Of a stretch of 56,324 nucleotides of DNA, positions 33,731-42,257 are shown in pieces. Source of the stretch: CAIKZY01 sp044345075 (lineage in GTDB: Bacteria; Actinomycetota; Actinomycetes; S36-B12). The position numbers and the translations under genes are program-made. The stretch lies in assembly GCA_044345075.1 (NCBI GenBank), contig JBIJBU010000001.1:1-56324 (forward strand), given 5' to 3'. Numbering within the stretch: position 1 is the first letter of the stretch; the number at the start of each line of letters is the position of its first letter. The notes under the pieces were generated by a model, which was not told the origin of the DNA, did not search any database, and saw only the letters and a program-made list of their open reading frames with translations.

Positions 33731-35074
33731 ATGTCCTGGGACCCCGCCGAGCGCGATCGCGTTGCCGCCCTGTGCGAGGAACACGGCGTGCACACCGTCG
33801 AGTGCGTGATCGTCGACAGCTGGGGTATGCCCCGCGGCAAGCGACTGCCGGTCAAGCAGTTCCTGCGCGGCTCGGGCTACGCCATCGCCAGCGTGGTCTA
33901 CAGCTGGGATCCCACCTGCTTCATCTTCGACACCCCCTGGGTCTCCGTTGATGGCGGTGTTCCCGACATGCACGCAATCCCTGATCTCTCCAGCTTCCGC
34001 ATCGCGGGCTGGACGGACGGCGTTGCGATCGTCATGTGCGACACGGTGACGGTCGATGGCCACGAGCCGATCGCGATGGATGCCCGCAACATGCTCAAGA
34101 AGCAGCTCGCTCGCGCAGAAGCGCTGGGCTATGGCGTCGATGCAGCATCCGAGCTCGAGTGCCACTTCTTCACACCCGACTGGAAGCCGATCTACGACGA
34201 CATCAACTGCTACTCCATATACCGCGGCTGGGAGATGGAGCCCTTCATGCTCGATATCCGCGAGTCGCTGCGCAAGACCGGCATCGAGGTCGAGGCTTGC
34301 AATGTCGAGTACGGCCCGGGTCAGACCGAGATCAACGTGCGCTACGGCCCGATGCTGAAGATGGCCGACGACACCGTGTACTTCAAGTACATCGTCCGCC
34401 TGTGTGCCAAGCGCCACGGCCTCAACGTCACCTTCATGGCGAAGCCGTTCATCTCGGAGGCCGGTAATGGCATGCACATTCACCAGTCGCTGACCAAGGA
34501 TGGCAAGAACGCCTTCGCGGCGCAGGACGAAGACACGGTGCTCGGCAATGCACTGATGCGCAAGTACCTCACGGGTTTGCTCGCGCATCACAAGGAACTG
34601 CAGTTGATCATGACCCCGACGATCAGCGGCTACAAGCGACTGCAGGATTACTCCTTCTCGCCGACACAGGTCACCTGGGGACTCGATCACCGACTCGTCG
34701 GCGTGCGTTCCATCGTCGGTGCCGGCCCTGCCAATCGCCTTGAAGCCCGCTGGGCTGCAGCAGATGCGAATCCGTACCTGGTGTTCGCAGGCGTTCTTGC
34801 CGCCGGCCTCGACGGAATTGAGAGCGACTACGAGCTCATGCCTCAGACCACGGGCGACCCGCATGCGGAGGAGCAATGGGAGCGACTTCCTACGAGCATC
34901 GACGGTGCGATAGACAACTTCGACTCGGCATTCACTCGCGAGGTATTCGGTGATATCTTCGTCGACAACTTCCTATTCATGCAGCGCCGAGAGTATGACG
35001 AATTCATGGCGAATGCCGAGCAGGGCGACGATGTCAGTGAGTGGGAACTCAATCGCTACCGGGCGGTGATCTAG
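33731..35074 (+). CDS. Glutamine synthetase-family ligase (GS-3)
   Basis: A 447-aa GS homologue with SWGMPRGKRLP in the beta-grasp, ASELECHFF (metal Glu pair), the full HxH motif GNGMHIHQS, TPTISGYKRLQD and NRLEARWAAADANPY. GGAGG precedes the ATG. The next codon after its stop begins a GATase gene, with no gap, so the two are made together. This GS-GATase pair plus CoA transferase makes gamma-glutamylation of an amine, followed later by removal of glutamate, the likeliest role. It is well diverged from GS-1 and GS-2. Confidence 0.87.
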   Translation: MSWDPAERDRVAALCEEHGVHTVECVIVDSWGMPRGKRLPVKQFLRGSGYAIASVVYSWDPTCFIFDTPWVSVDGGVPDMHAIPDLSSFRIAGWTDGVAIVMCDTVTVDGHEPIAMDARNMLKKQLARAEALGYGVDAASELECHFFTPDWKPIYDDINCYSIYRGWEMEPFMLDIRESLRKTGIEVEACNVEYGPGQTEINVRYGPMLKMADDTVYFKYIVRLCAKRHGLNVTFMAKPFISEAGNGMHIHQSLTKDGKNAFAAQDEDTVLGNALMRKYLTGLLAHHKELQLIMTPTISGYKRLQDYSFSPTQVTWGLDHRLVGVRSIVGAGPANRLEARWAAADANPYLVFAGVLAAGLDGIESDYELMPQTTGDPHAEEQWERLPTSIDGAIDNFDSAFTREVFGDIFVDNFLFMQRREYDEFMANAEQGDDVSEWELNRYRAVI

Positions 35075-35776
35075 ATGGCGCACATTTTGATGATCAGCCA
35101 TGAGCCCGAGGCGGCACCAGGGGTCATCGGTGAACTCCTGGCCGAGCAGGGCCATGATGTCGAGCGGCACATCATCCTCACCGATCCGGCGAATCCCGAC
35201 ACCAACTTCCCTGACGTCAATGACTTCGACGCCGTGATCGCCTTCGGCTCCTTCTCCAATGTCTATGACGAGAAGTCACGAGTATGGGTCGAACCTGAGA
35301 TTGAGCTCATCCGCTCGACCATGCGCGATGACGTTCCCTACCTCGGACTCTGCTTCGGCGGGCAGCTGCTCACCGAGAGCCTGGGCGGTTATGTCGAGAG
35401 AGCGCCGGATGGCAGCGATGAGGTCGGCCTGCTGAGCATTGAGCCGACCGGAGCCACGATGCCCATTCCGCAGGGCCCGTGGTTCACCTGGCACGAGGAT
35501 CGCATGATCCTGCCGGCTGATGTCGAGATCCTCGCCGAGACCCCTGATGCCGTTCAGTTGTTCCGCAAGGGTCGGGCAGTCGGCACGCAGTTCCATCCTG
35601 AGGCCAATGTCGAACTCGTGTCGGGCTGGATTCGCATCGGGCCTGATCACGTTCCCGATTACACATCCGCCGACCAGATCCTCGGAGACCTCGCTCGCGC
35701 GAGCGAGGCTACGCGCGCGAACTGCGCGGCCCTTCTTGACTGGTTCCTGCGCGATGTCGCCGAGGTAGATGCGTGA
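35075..35776 (+). CDS. Class I glutamine amidotransferase-like protein (GATase-3)
   Basis: A 233-aa stand-alone GATase with Cys93 (GLCFGGQLLT) and His174/Glu176 (TQFHPEA). It resembles the GATase at 17.3 kb, including PQGPWF and a shared WHEDR/HYDRW region, so the two GS-GATase pairs look like paralogous modules. It starts directly after the GS-3 stop and overlaps the CoA-transferase start by 4 bp. Probably hydrolyses a gamma-glutamyl amide. Confidence 0.87.
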   Translation: MAHILMISHEPEAAPGVIGELLAEQGHDVERHIILTDPANPDTNFPDVNDFDAVIAFGSFSNVYDEKSRVWVEPEIELIRSTMRDDVPYLGLCFGGQLLTESLGGYVERAPDGSDEVGLLSIEPTGATMPIPQGPWFTWHEDRMILPADVEILAETPDAVQLFRKGRAVGTQFHPEANVELVSGWIRIGPDHVPDYTSADQILGDLARASEATRANCAALLDWFLRDVAEVDA

Positions 35777-36912
35777 GCGCACCCCTCGAAGGGGTTGTCG
35801 TCGTCTCCCTCGAGCAGGCCATCTCGGCGCCGTTTGCCACTCGGCAACTCGCCGACCTCGGCGCGACGGTCATCAAGATTGAGCGCCCCGAGGGCGACTT
35901 TGCCCGTGCCTACGACAGCAATGTCCAGGGGGAGTCCGCATTCTTCGTGTGGGCGAACCGCGGCAAGCAATCGGTAGTGCTCGACATCAAGAACGCTGAT
36001 GACCTAGCCGCTTTCTGGGCACTGGTCGCCGGTGCTGATGTATTCATGCACAACATTGCTCCTGCATCGGCAGCGCGCCTCGGCATCGATGCGCAGACCT
36101 TGCATGCGAAGTACCCGTCACTCATTGCCTGCGAGGTCTCCGGCTACGGCCCGGGCGGGCCGCGCAGCGATGACAAGGCCTATGACCTCGCGATCCAGGC
36201 TGAGGCAGGTGCCTTCAGCGTCACCGGTGATGCGGAGATGAGCAAGGTCGGCTTCTCCGTCGCCGATATCGCATCGGGGATGTACGCGCTGTCGAGCGTG
36301 CTTGCCGCACTGGTGCGTCGTGATCGCACCGGCGAAGGCGCCGCCATTGGCGTTTCGATGCTCGATTCACTCACCGAATGGCTCTCGGCGCCCCTGTATG
36401 CCGCCGCTCACGGCGGTGGGCAGGCTCCGCGCACCGGACGTCGTCATCACGCGATCGCCCCTTACGGCACCTTCGGTCTTGCTGATGGACGCACAGTGTT
36501 GCTGGCCATTCAGAACGATCGCGAGTGGGCGGCCTTCGCCGAGCTGGTGCTCGCAGATGTTGCCTTGGCCACAGACTTGCGCTTTGCTACCAACGCCGTG
36601 CGGATTGCGAATGTCGATGAACTCGAGGCGGTCATCACCGCTCGGTTCGCGAGTGCTCCCGCCGATGAGATCCGCGCGAGCCTTGCCGCTGCAGGCATTG
36701 CCACGGCAAACGTCAACGACCTCGCGCATGTGTGGCAGCACGAGCAACTACGGGCGCGCGATCGGTTCACCGATGTCGAGCTTCCGAATGGGCGCATCGA
36801 GATGCTGAAGTCACCCTTCGACATCAGCGAATGGGCACCGGGCGCACAATCAGTGCCCGCGCTCGGCGAGCACGATGCGGCGACAGTGCGCCGGATCGCG
36901 GAAACCGACTAG
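35773..36912 (+). CDS. CaiB/BaiF family III CoA-transferase
   Basis: A 379-aa family III CoA-transferase. The N-terminus VVVVSLEQAISAPFATRQLADLGATVIKIE is typical, and the catalytic Asp is probably in SDDKAYDLAIQAEAGAFSVTG (the family's D in a YD-xxQA setting). SVADIASGMYALSSVLAAL follows. It would move CoA onto a carboxylate. GTG start overlaps the GATase stop by 4 bp. Its product could feed the convergent acyl-CoA dehydrogenase, whose stop overlaps by 4 bp. Confidence 0.88.
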   Translation: MSAPLEGVVVVSLEQAISAPFATRQLADLGATVIKIERPEGDFARAYDSNVQGESAFFVWANRGKQSVVLDIKNADDLAAFWALVAGADVFMHNIAPASAARLGIDAQTLHAKYPSLIACEVSGYGPGGPRSDDKAYDLAIQAEAGAFSVTGDAEMSKVGFSVADIASGMYALSSVLAALVRRDRTGEGAAIGVSMLDSLTEWLSAPLYAAAHGGGQAPRTGRRHHAIAPYGTFGLADGRTVLLAIQNDREWAAFAELVLADVALATDLRFATNAVRIANVDELEAVITARFASAPADEIRASLAAAGIATANVNDLAHVWQHEQLRARDRFTDVELPNGRIEMLKSPFDISEWAPGAQSVPALGEHDAATVRRIAETD

Positions 36913-38063
36913 TACGACTTCGGCAGCCCCAGCACGTGCTGACCTACATAGGCGAGCACGAGATTGTTGTTGATGGGCGCCACCTGGTAGAGCCGAGTCT
37001 CGCGGAACTTGCGCTCGATGTCGTACTCGACGGCGAAGCCGAATCCACCGTGTGTGTCGAGTGCGGCATTCGCTGCGGCCCACGATGCTTCCGAGCACAG
37101 CAGCTTGGCCATGTTCGCCTCAGCTGCACACTTCACGTGCGCGTCGTACTTTGCGGCGGCATCGAAGCGCATCAGGTCAGCGGCGCGCAGTTGCGCGTAC
37201 GCCTTGGCGAGCGGGAACTGCACGCCCTGATTCGAGCCGATCGGCTTGTCGAAGACTACGCGCTCATTGGCGTAGGCAACCGCCTTCTCCAGAAGGAACC
37301 GGCCATCACCGATGCACTCTGCGGCGATCAGGATTCGCTCGGCATTCATCCCGTCGAGGATGTACCGGAAGCCTTTGCCCTCCTCGCCGACGAGCGCATC
37401 AGCAGGGATGATCACGTCGTCGAGGAAAACCTCGGTCGTGTTGTGATTCATCATCGTCTTGATGGGCTTGATCGTGATGCCCTCGACCTCGCGCATGTTG
37501 ATGAGAAAGGTCGACAGGCCTTCAGTCGGCTTCTCGCACTCGTCGTACGGAGTCGTGCGCGCGAGCAGCAGCATCAAGTCTGAGTAGAGAGCGCGTGAGG
37601 TCCAGATCTTCTGGCCATTAATGCGCCAGCCCTCAGGCACGCGCTCGGCCTTGGTGCGAATTCGAGTGGTCTCTGAGCCAGCGCCGGGCTCGGTGACACC
37701 GAAGGCCTGCAGGCGCAGGGTGCCGTTGGCGATCTGCGGTAGGTAGTGCTGCTTTTGCTCGGTACTGCCGTGACGCAAGATCGTGCCCATCACGTACATC
37801 TGTGCATGGCAGGCAGCGGGGTTACCACCGGAAGCAGCGATCTCCTCCATGATGATCGAGGCCTCGGTGAGGGTGGCTCCGCCGCCTCCATACTCCTCGG
37901 GGATTAGGGCAGCCAGGTACCCGGCCTGGGTCAGGGCGTTGACGAACTCCTGCGGGTAGGTTTCAGGCTCGAGCCCGCGCCAGTATTCGCCGGGGTAGGC
38001 CTCGCAGATCTCGCGCACGCCGGCGCGAAGGTCGTCATACTCGGGGATATCGGTCAGCTTCAC
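36909..38063 (-). CDS. Acyl-CoA dehydrogenase (second)
   Basis: A 384-aa acyl-CoA dehydrogenase: LIPEEYGGGGATLTEASII, the flavin-binding FGVTEPGAGSETTRI, WRINGQKIWTSRA, and a C-terminal part with DTHGGFGFAVEYDIERKFRE. The CoA-transferase lies just across the convergent end. The GTG at 38063 has TACAAA 6 nt upstream, so the message may be leaderless. That -10 box overlaps the TATCA repeat beside gntR, which suggests control by the GntR protein. Confidence 0.9.
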   Translation of the reverse strand: MKLTDIPEYDDLRAGVREICEAYPGEYWRGLEPETYPQEFVNALTQAGYLAALIPEEYGGGGATLTEASIIMEEIAASGGNPAACHAQMYVMGTILRHGSTEQKQHYLPQIANGTLRLQAFGVTEPGAGSETTRIRTKAERVPEGWRINGQKIWTSRALYSDLMLLLARTTPYDECEKPTEGLSTFLINMREVEGITIKPIKTMMNHNTTEVFLDDVIIPADALVGEEGKGFRYILDGMNAERILIAAECIGDGRFLLEKAVAYANERVVFDKPIGSNQGVQFPLAKAYAQLRAADLMRFDAAAKYDAHVKCAAEANMAKLLCSEASWAAANAALDTHGGFGFAVEYDIERKFRETRLYQVAPINNNLVLAYVGQHVLGLPKSY

Positions 38064-38073
38064 AGGCTATTTG

Positions 38074-38085
38074 TATCATTTATCA
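38074..38085. promoter_or_regulatory. Putative GntR operator, direct repeat (copy 2)
   Basis: TATCA-TT-TATCA, a 7-bp-spaced direct repeat, fills the short gap between the acyl-CoA dehydrogenase and gntR genes and overlaps the putative -10 box of the former. A related copy is at 33697-33708. Confidence 0.4.
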
Positions 38086-38106
38086 GAAATCTGGGCAGGA
38101 GGAATC

Positions 38107-38793
38107 GTGGCAAAGGATGCGGTCGACCGCGTACCGAGGCGGCGCAACCTCGCCGACGACGTCGCCGATCACATTCGCGAGGCGATTCTTACCGGTCGGA
38201 TGCGCCCTGGCACCCGAGTCGACCAGGACGCCATTGCCGAGGATCTCGGGGTTTCCCGGCTTCCGGTGCGTGAAGCTCTGATCGCCCTGGATCAAGAGGG
38301 CCTGATCGCCACCATCCCCCGACGCGGTTCGCGAGTTCAGCAACTATCGCCTGACGACATCATCGATCACTACGAGCTCTTCGGTCAGGTGGCCGGGCTT
38401 GCTACCGCGCGTGCGGTCACGCGTATCGATGATGCGGGCATTGCTCGCCTTGCCGAGCTCCATGCGCAGATGGAGGCGACACCTGACAAGGCCGAGCGTC
38501 AGCGCCTGAACTTCGAGTTCCACCGCACCATCAACACAGCCGCAGGCAGCAAAAGAATCAACTCGATGCTGCGCCTGCTCTCGAAGTCACTGCCGATGCC
38601 CTATGTCGACTTCCCCGACGAGTGGCTCCATGATGCGAGTGAGCAGCATGACGAGATCATGGCGGCTTTCACGAAGCGAGATTCCGCCGCTGCCCAGCGA
38701 GCAATGCAAAATCACATCAGCTCGAGCGGCCGTCATGCGATCGATGTGCTGACTGCCATGGGCTTCTTCGAGCCGGTCGAATCAGACGACTGA
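38107..38793 (+). CDS. GntR-family (FCD-type) transcriptional regulator
   Basis: A 228-aa regulator. The N-terminal winged helix reads HIREAILTGRMRPGTRVDQD then LGVSRLPVREALIALDQEG. The C-terminal all-helical FCD domain has the metal/ligand histidines expected in FEFHRTIN and QHDEIMAAF. FCD members sense carboxylic acids or CoA thioesters and repress nearby catabolic genes. GTG start at 38107 with AGGAGGAA in front. It is divergent from an acyl-CoA dehydrogenase and is the likely regulator of the 31.4-38 kb module. Confidence 0.92.
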   Translation: MAKDAVDRVPRRRNLADDVADHIREAILTGRMRPGTRVDQDAIAEDLGVSRLPVREALIALDQEGLIATIPRRGSRVQQLSPDDIIDHYELFGQVAGLATARAVTRIDDAGIARLAELHAQMEATPDKAERQRLNFEFHRTINTAAGSKRINSMLRLLSKSLPMPYVDFPDEWLHDASEQHDEIMAAFTKRDSAAAQRAMQNHISSSGRHAIDVLTAMGFFEPVESDD

Positions 38794-39753
38794 TCAGCGA
38801 GATCGCTCGGCGATGTACACGCCGCCGAGGAGGAGTGCACCACCAGCGATCTGAATCGGTGTCAGCACTTCGTTGAGGATCACCCACGCGATGATGGCGG
38901 CAAGGATCGGCTCCGTCATGCCGATGGCGGAGACCTGAGATGCATTGATGTTGCGAAGAGCCGAAACTTCAAGCCAGAACGGCACTGCGGTACCGATCAC
39001 GACCATCCAGATGGCCAAGGACCACAACGGCCAGCCGTTCTCCGCGAGACCGACGTGTGCTGAAGGGTTCGTGAGCTCATGCCACGGGAATGACCACCAC
39101 GGTTGCACGATGGCCCAGAACGCTGTGGCGATGGCGAAGCCCCACATCGTGACCGAGACTGAATCCCGATTGAACGGTGCACTTACCGCCTTGTCGCCCG
39201 AGATGTAGTACACCGCGAGCGCCGAGGCTGCGCCAAGACCGCACAGAACTCCGATCGGATTGAGGCTGAATCCGCTCCACACCTGAGCTACCAAGGCAAG
39301 ACCGCCGAGTGCGAGCACCAGTCCGATCCAGACCCCGCGACCCACGTGCCGGTGCATACCGAACTTCCAGATCAACGCGACAATGATCGGCGCAGTGAAC
39401 TCGAGCAGTAACGCGATGCTGATCGGCAATCGCGAAATGGCCATGAAGTAGAGCAATTGCGTGAAGGTGACGCCGATGAGGCCGAAAGCAATGAGCGCAG
39501 GCCACTCTGCGCGCTTGACCTTAAAAGCCGAAGGCCGAGTGAGCGCCAAGATGACGCCGATGATGACGAAAGCGGCTGTGACGCGAAGCTGAGCCAGTCG
39601 AGTGGCCTCGATTCCGCTCAGCAGCAGTGACTTGGAGACCGTCGCATTGGTGGCGAAACAGATCGCGGCGATGATGACGAGCGCGTAGCCGAGTCGGGCG
39701 TTAGCGCGGTGGGAGAGTGGCCCGCCGGGCAGGACCTCGGCGAGATCGCTCAC
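38794..39753 (-). CDS. EamA/DMT-superfamily transporter
   Basis: A 319-aa membrane protein with about ten hydrophobic segments forming two EamA repeats, e.g. YALVIIAAICFATNATVSK near the start and SAIGMTEPILAAIIAWVIL in the second repeat. These are usually exporters of metabolites or amino acids. GTG start overlaps the glgM stop by 4 bp, an odd partner for a glycogen gene. The stop abuts the convergent gntR stop. The substrate is unknown. Confidence 0.88.
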   Translation of the reverse strand: MSDLAEVLPGGPLSHRANARLGYALVIIAAICFATNATVSKSLLLSGIEATRLAQLRVTAAFVIIGVILALTRPSAFKVKRAEWPALIAFGLIGVTFTQLLYFMAISRLPISIALLLEFTAPIIVALIWKFGMHRHVGRGVWIGLVLALGGLALVAQVWSGFSLNPIGVLCGLGAASALAVYYISGDKAVSAPFNRDSVSVTMWGFAIATAFWAIVQPWWSFPWHELTNPSAHVGLAENGWPLWSLAIWMVVIGTAVPFWLEVSALRNINASQVSAIGMTEPILAAIIAWVILNEVLTPIQIAGGALLLGGVYIAERSR

Positions 39754-40910
39754 GCTCCTGCTGCCCGGTAGACCCCCATGGTCTGCTCGGCGATTGCCGC
39801 CCAGCCGAAATCCTCCACCGCTCGGGCGCGTCCAGCCTTGCCCATCTCCCGTGCACGTGACGGATCCGCCACCATGGCATTCACTGCGTCGGAAAAGGCA
39901 CGTTCGAATCCGGTCAGCGAATCAGGGGTATACGGAACGAGGGTGCCGGTAACTCCATCAACGACGACCTCGGGGATTCCGCCGACAGCGCTTGCCACGA
40001 CGGCGGTCTCGCAGGCCATGGCTTCCAAGTTCACGATGCCGAGCGGTTCGTACACAGAAGGGCAGACGAAGGCGAGCGCATGCGAGAACAGCTGGATCAG
40101 CTGAGGCCGCGCGGCTGGCTCCTGGATCCAGATGACCGAGCCGTCGCCACGCAACTCTCGGAGCGACGCCACCGCGTTGGCGACCTCGACTCCGATCTCT
40201 GGTGTATCGGGGGAGGAAGCGCACAGCACGAGCACGACGTTGTCATCGAACTGACGTGCGGCGTTCAGCAAATGCATGATGCCCTTTTGTCGCGTGATAC
40301 GACCGACGAAGAGCACGTAAGGCCGTGATTGGTCAATGCCGTACTGCTCGAGAGCGGTGGTGTCGGAGTCGTAGTGGTAGACGTCAGTCGGAACGCCGTT
40401 GTGCACGACATGAACCTTTGCGGGATCGACATAGGGGTACGAGTTCAGTACGTCGGTGCGCATGCCGTTGCTCACCGCGATGATGGCTTGGGCGTCGTTG
40501 TATGCAGTGCGCTCGACCCACGATGACACGCGGTAACCGCCGCCCAGCTGCTCTTCCTTCCACGGCCGCATCGGCTCGAGGGAGTGCGCGGTGATCACGT
40601 GGGGTACGCCGTGCATGAGGCCACCGACCTGGCCGGCGAAGTTCGCGTACCAGGTATGGGAGTGCAGGATGTCGACACCCGTCGTGGCCTGCACCATGTC
40701 GAGATCGACCCCGAGCACCTGGAGTGCGGGGTTGGCTCCCTCGAGGAAGCCGGGCACCTGATGTGCCATGGCGTCTGGGCGCGGGGCACCGAAGCAGTGC
40801 ACGTCGACCTCGGCCAGGTGCCTGAGTTGGGCCACCAGTTGGTCGACGTGAACCCCGGCGCCGCCGTAAATCTCCGGTGGCCATTCGCGGGTCAGCATTC
40901 CGATGCGCAT
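39750..40910 (-). CDS. glgM: Alpha-maltose-1-phosphate / glycogen synthase (actinobacterial GT4 type)
   Basis: A 386-aa GT-B glycosyltransferase: REWPPEIYGGAGVHV at the N-terminus, LFVGRITRQKGIMHLL, and the donor-binding segment CPSVYEPLGIVNLEAMACETAVVAS. This is the family once called GlgA in actinobacteria, with GlgM making maltose-1-phosphate from ADP-glucose for the GlgE route. It is divergent from glgC, the classic actinobacterial order, so both steps can be controlled together. Linear glucan synthase activity is also reported for relatives. Confidence 0.88.
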   Translation of the reverse strand: MRIGMLTREWPPEIYGGAGVHVDQLVAQLRHLAEVDVHCFGAPRPDAMAHQVPGFLEGANPALQVLGVDLDMVQATTGVDILHSHTWYANFAGQVGGLMHGVPHVITAHSLEPMRPWKEEQLGGGYRVSSWVERTAYNDAQAIIAVSNGMRTDVLNSYPYVDPAKVHVVHNGVPTDVYHYDSDTTALEQYGIDQSRPYVLFVGRITRQKGIMHLLNAARQFDDNVVLVLCASSPDTPEIGVEVANAVASLRELRGDGSVIWIQEPAARPQLIQLFSHALAFVCPSVYEPLGIVNLEAMACETAVVASAVGGIPEVVVDGVTGTLVPYTPDSLTGFERAFSDAVNAMVADPSRAREMGKAGRARAVEDFGWAAIAEQTMGVYRAAGA

Positions 40911-41013
40911 GCGTGAAGCCTAATGCCGTGGAATTCGCAGAAGGATTGGCAATGTTCTGAAAGTTCTCGCCGAGTTCTCCCGTTGGCCGCTTCCAATCAC
41001 TAGTGTTTCAGAT

Positions 41014-42237
41014 GTGACGATGTCCCCCCATGTTCTCTGCATCGTCCTTGCGGGTGGCGAGGGCAAGCGCCTCATGCCGCTGACCGCAGATCGAGCCAAG
41101 CCCGCTGTCCCCTTCGGCGGTTCATACCGGCTGGTCGACTTCGTCCTTTCAAATCTCATCAATGCGGGCCTTCGACGCGTGTGCGTGCTCACCCAGTACA
41201 AGTCGCACTCGCTCGACCGCCACATCACCACCACGTGGCGAATGCCCACACTGCTCGGTGATTACGTCACCCCGGTACCAGCGCAGCAGCGCTTGGGCCC
41301 GCGTTGGTACACCGGCTCGGCGGATGCGATCTTCCAGAGTCTTAACCTCGTGTACGACGAGAACCCTGAATACGTCGTCGTCTTCGGAGCCGATCACGTG
41401 TACCGCATGGATCCGATGCAGATGATCGAGGCGCACATTGACTCCGGTGCCGGGGTTACGGTGGCCGGCATTCGCGTGCCCAAGGCTGAGGCACGCGACT
41501 TCGGCGTGATCGAGACCTCACCCGATGGGCGCAAGATCACGCAGTTCCTTGAGAAGCCGGCGAATCCGCCGACGATCCCTGGAGACGATGACCACAGTTT
41601 TGCGTCGATGGGCAACTACGTCTTCACCACTGAGGTCTTGCTCGAAGCGCTGCGCACCGACGCCGCTGACCTGACATCAATTCATGACATGGGCACGAAC
41701 ATCATCCCGATGCTCACCGCGGCCGGTCAGGCGTTCGTGTATGACTTCGACCAGAACATCGTGCCCGGTGCCACTGAGCGCGACACCGGTTACTGGCGTG
41801 ATGTAGGCACCCTGGATAGCTACCACGATGCCCACATGGATCTTGTCTCCGTGCACCCGATCTTTAATCTGTACAACCGTCGGTGGCCGATCTTGTCGAA
41901 CCTTCCGTCATTGCCCCCGGCCAAATTCGTCGAGGGTGGCAATGCCCACGAGTCGATGGTGGGCTCGGGCACGATCGTGTCGGGGGCGCATGTGCGCACC
42001 TCTGTCCTGGCGTCGAGCGTGTATATCGACTCAGGTGCTTACGTGGAGGGCAGCGTCGTGTTGCCAGGCGCTCGCGTGGGCCGCAACGCCGTCGTCAGGC
42101 GTGCGATTCTCGACAAGAATGTCGTGATCCCTGATGGTGCGCAGATCGGGGTCGATCTTGAGCGCGATCGCGAGTTGTACACCGTCAGCGAGGGCGGAAT
42201 CGTGGTCATCGGCAAGGGCGTGACTGCGGCTCTGTGA
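41014..42237 (+). CDS. glgC: Glucose-1-phosphate adenylyltransferase
   Basis: A 407-aa nucleotidyltransferase with VLAGGEGKRLMPLTADRAKP (nucleotide loop), FGGSYRLVDFVLSN, GTADA-type active-site segment TGSADAIFQ, ADHVYRMD and a left-handed beta-helix at the C-terminus. It makes ADP-glucose from ATP and glucose-1-phosphate for the synthase encoded divergently. TAGTGT lies 7 nt before the GTG at 41014 with no Shine-Dalgarno, so the message is probably leaderless; an ATG two codons later is the alternative. Confidence 0.95.
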   Translation: MTMSPHVLCIVLAGGEGKRLMPLTADRAKPAVPFGGSYRLVDFVLSNLINAGLRRVCVLTQYKSHSLDRHITTTWRMPTLLGDYVTPVPAQQRLGPRWYTGSADAIFQSLNLVYDENPEYVVVFGADHVYRMDPMQMIEAHIDSGAGVTVAGIRVPKAEARDFGVIETSPDGRKITQFLEKPANPPTIPGDDDHSFASMGNYVFTTEVLLEALRTDAADLTSIHDMGTNIIPMLTAAGQAFVYDFDQNIVPGATERDTGYWRDVGTLDSYHDAHMDLVSVHPIFNLYNRRWPILSNLPSLPPAKFVEGGNAHESMVGSGTIVSGAHVRTSVLASSVYIDSGAYVEGSVVLPGARVGRNAVVRRAILDKNVVIPDGAQIGVDLERDRELYTVSEGGIVVIGKGVTAAL

Positions 42238-42257
42238 GCCCCACGCATACTGGATAA

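Noticed and set aside
33584..34876. Long open minus-strand frame (about 430 codons) opposite GS-3
   Set aside because: Same explanation: GS-3 has every family motif and a ribosome-binding site, while the antisense frame has no domain and overlaps the alcohol dehydrogenase promoter.
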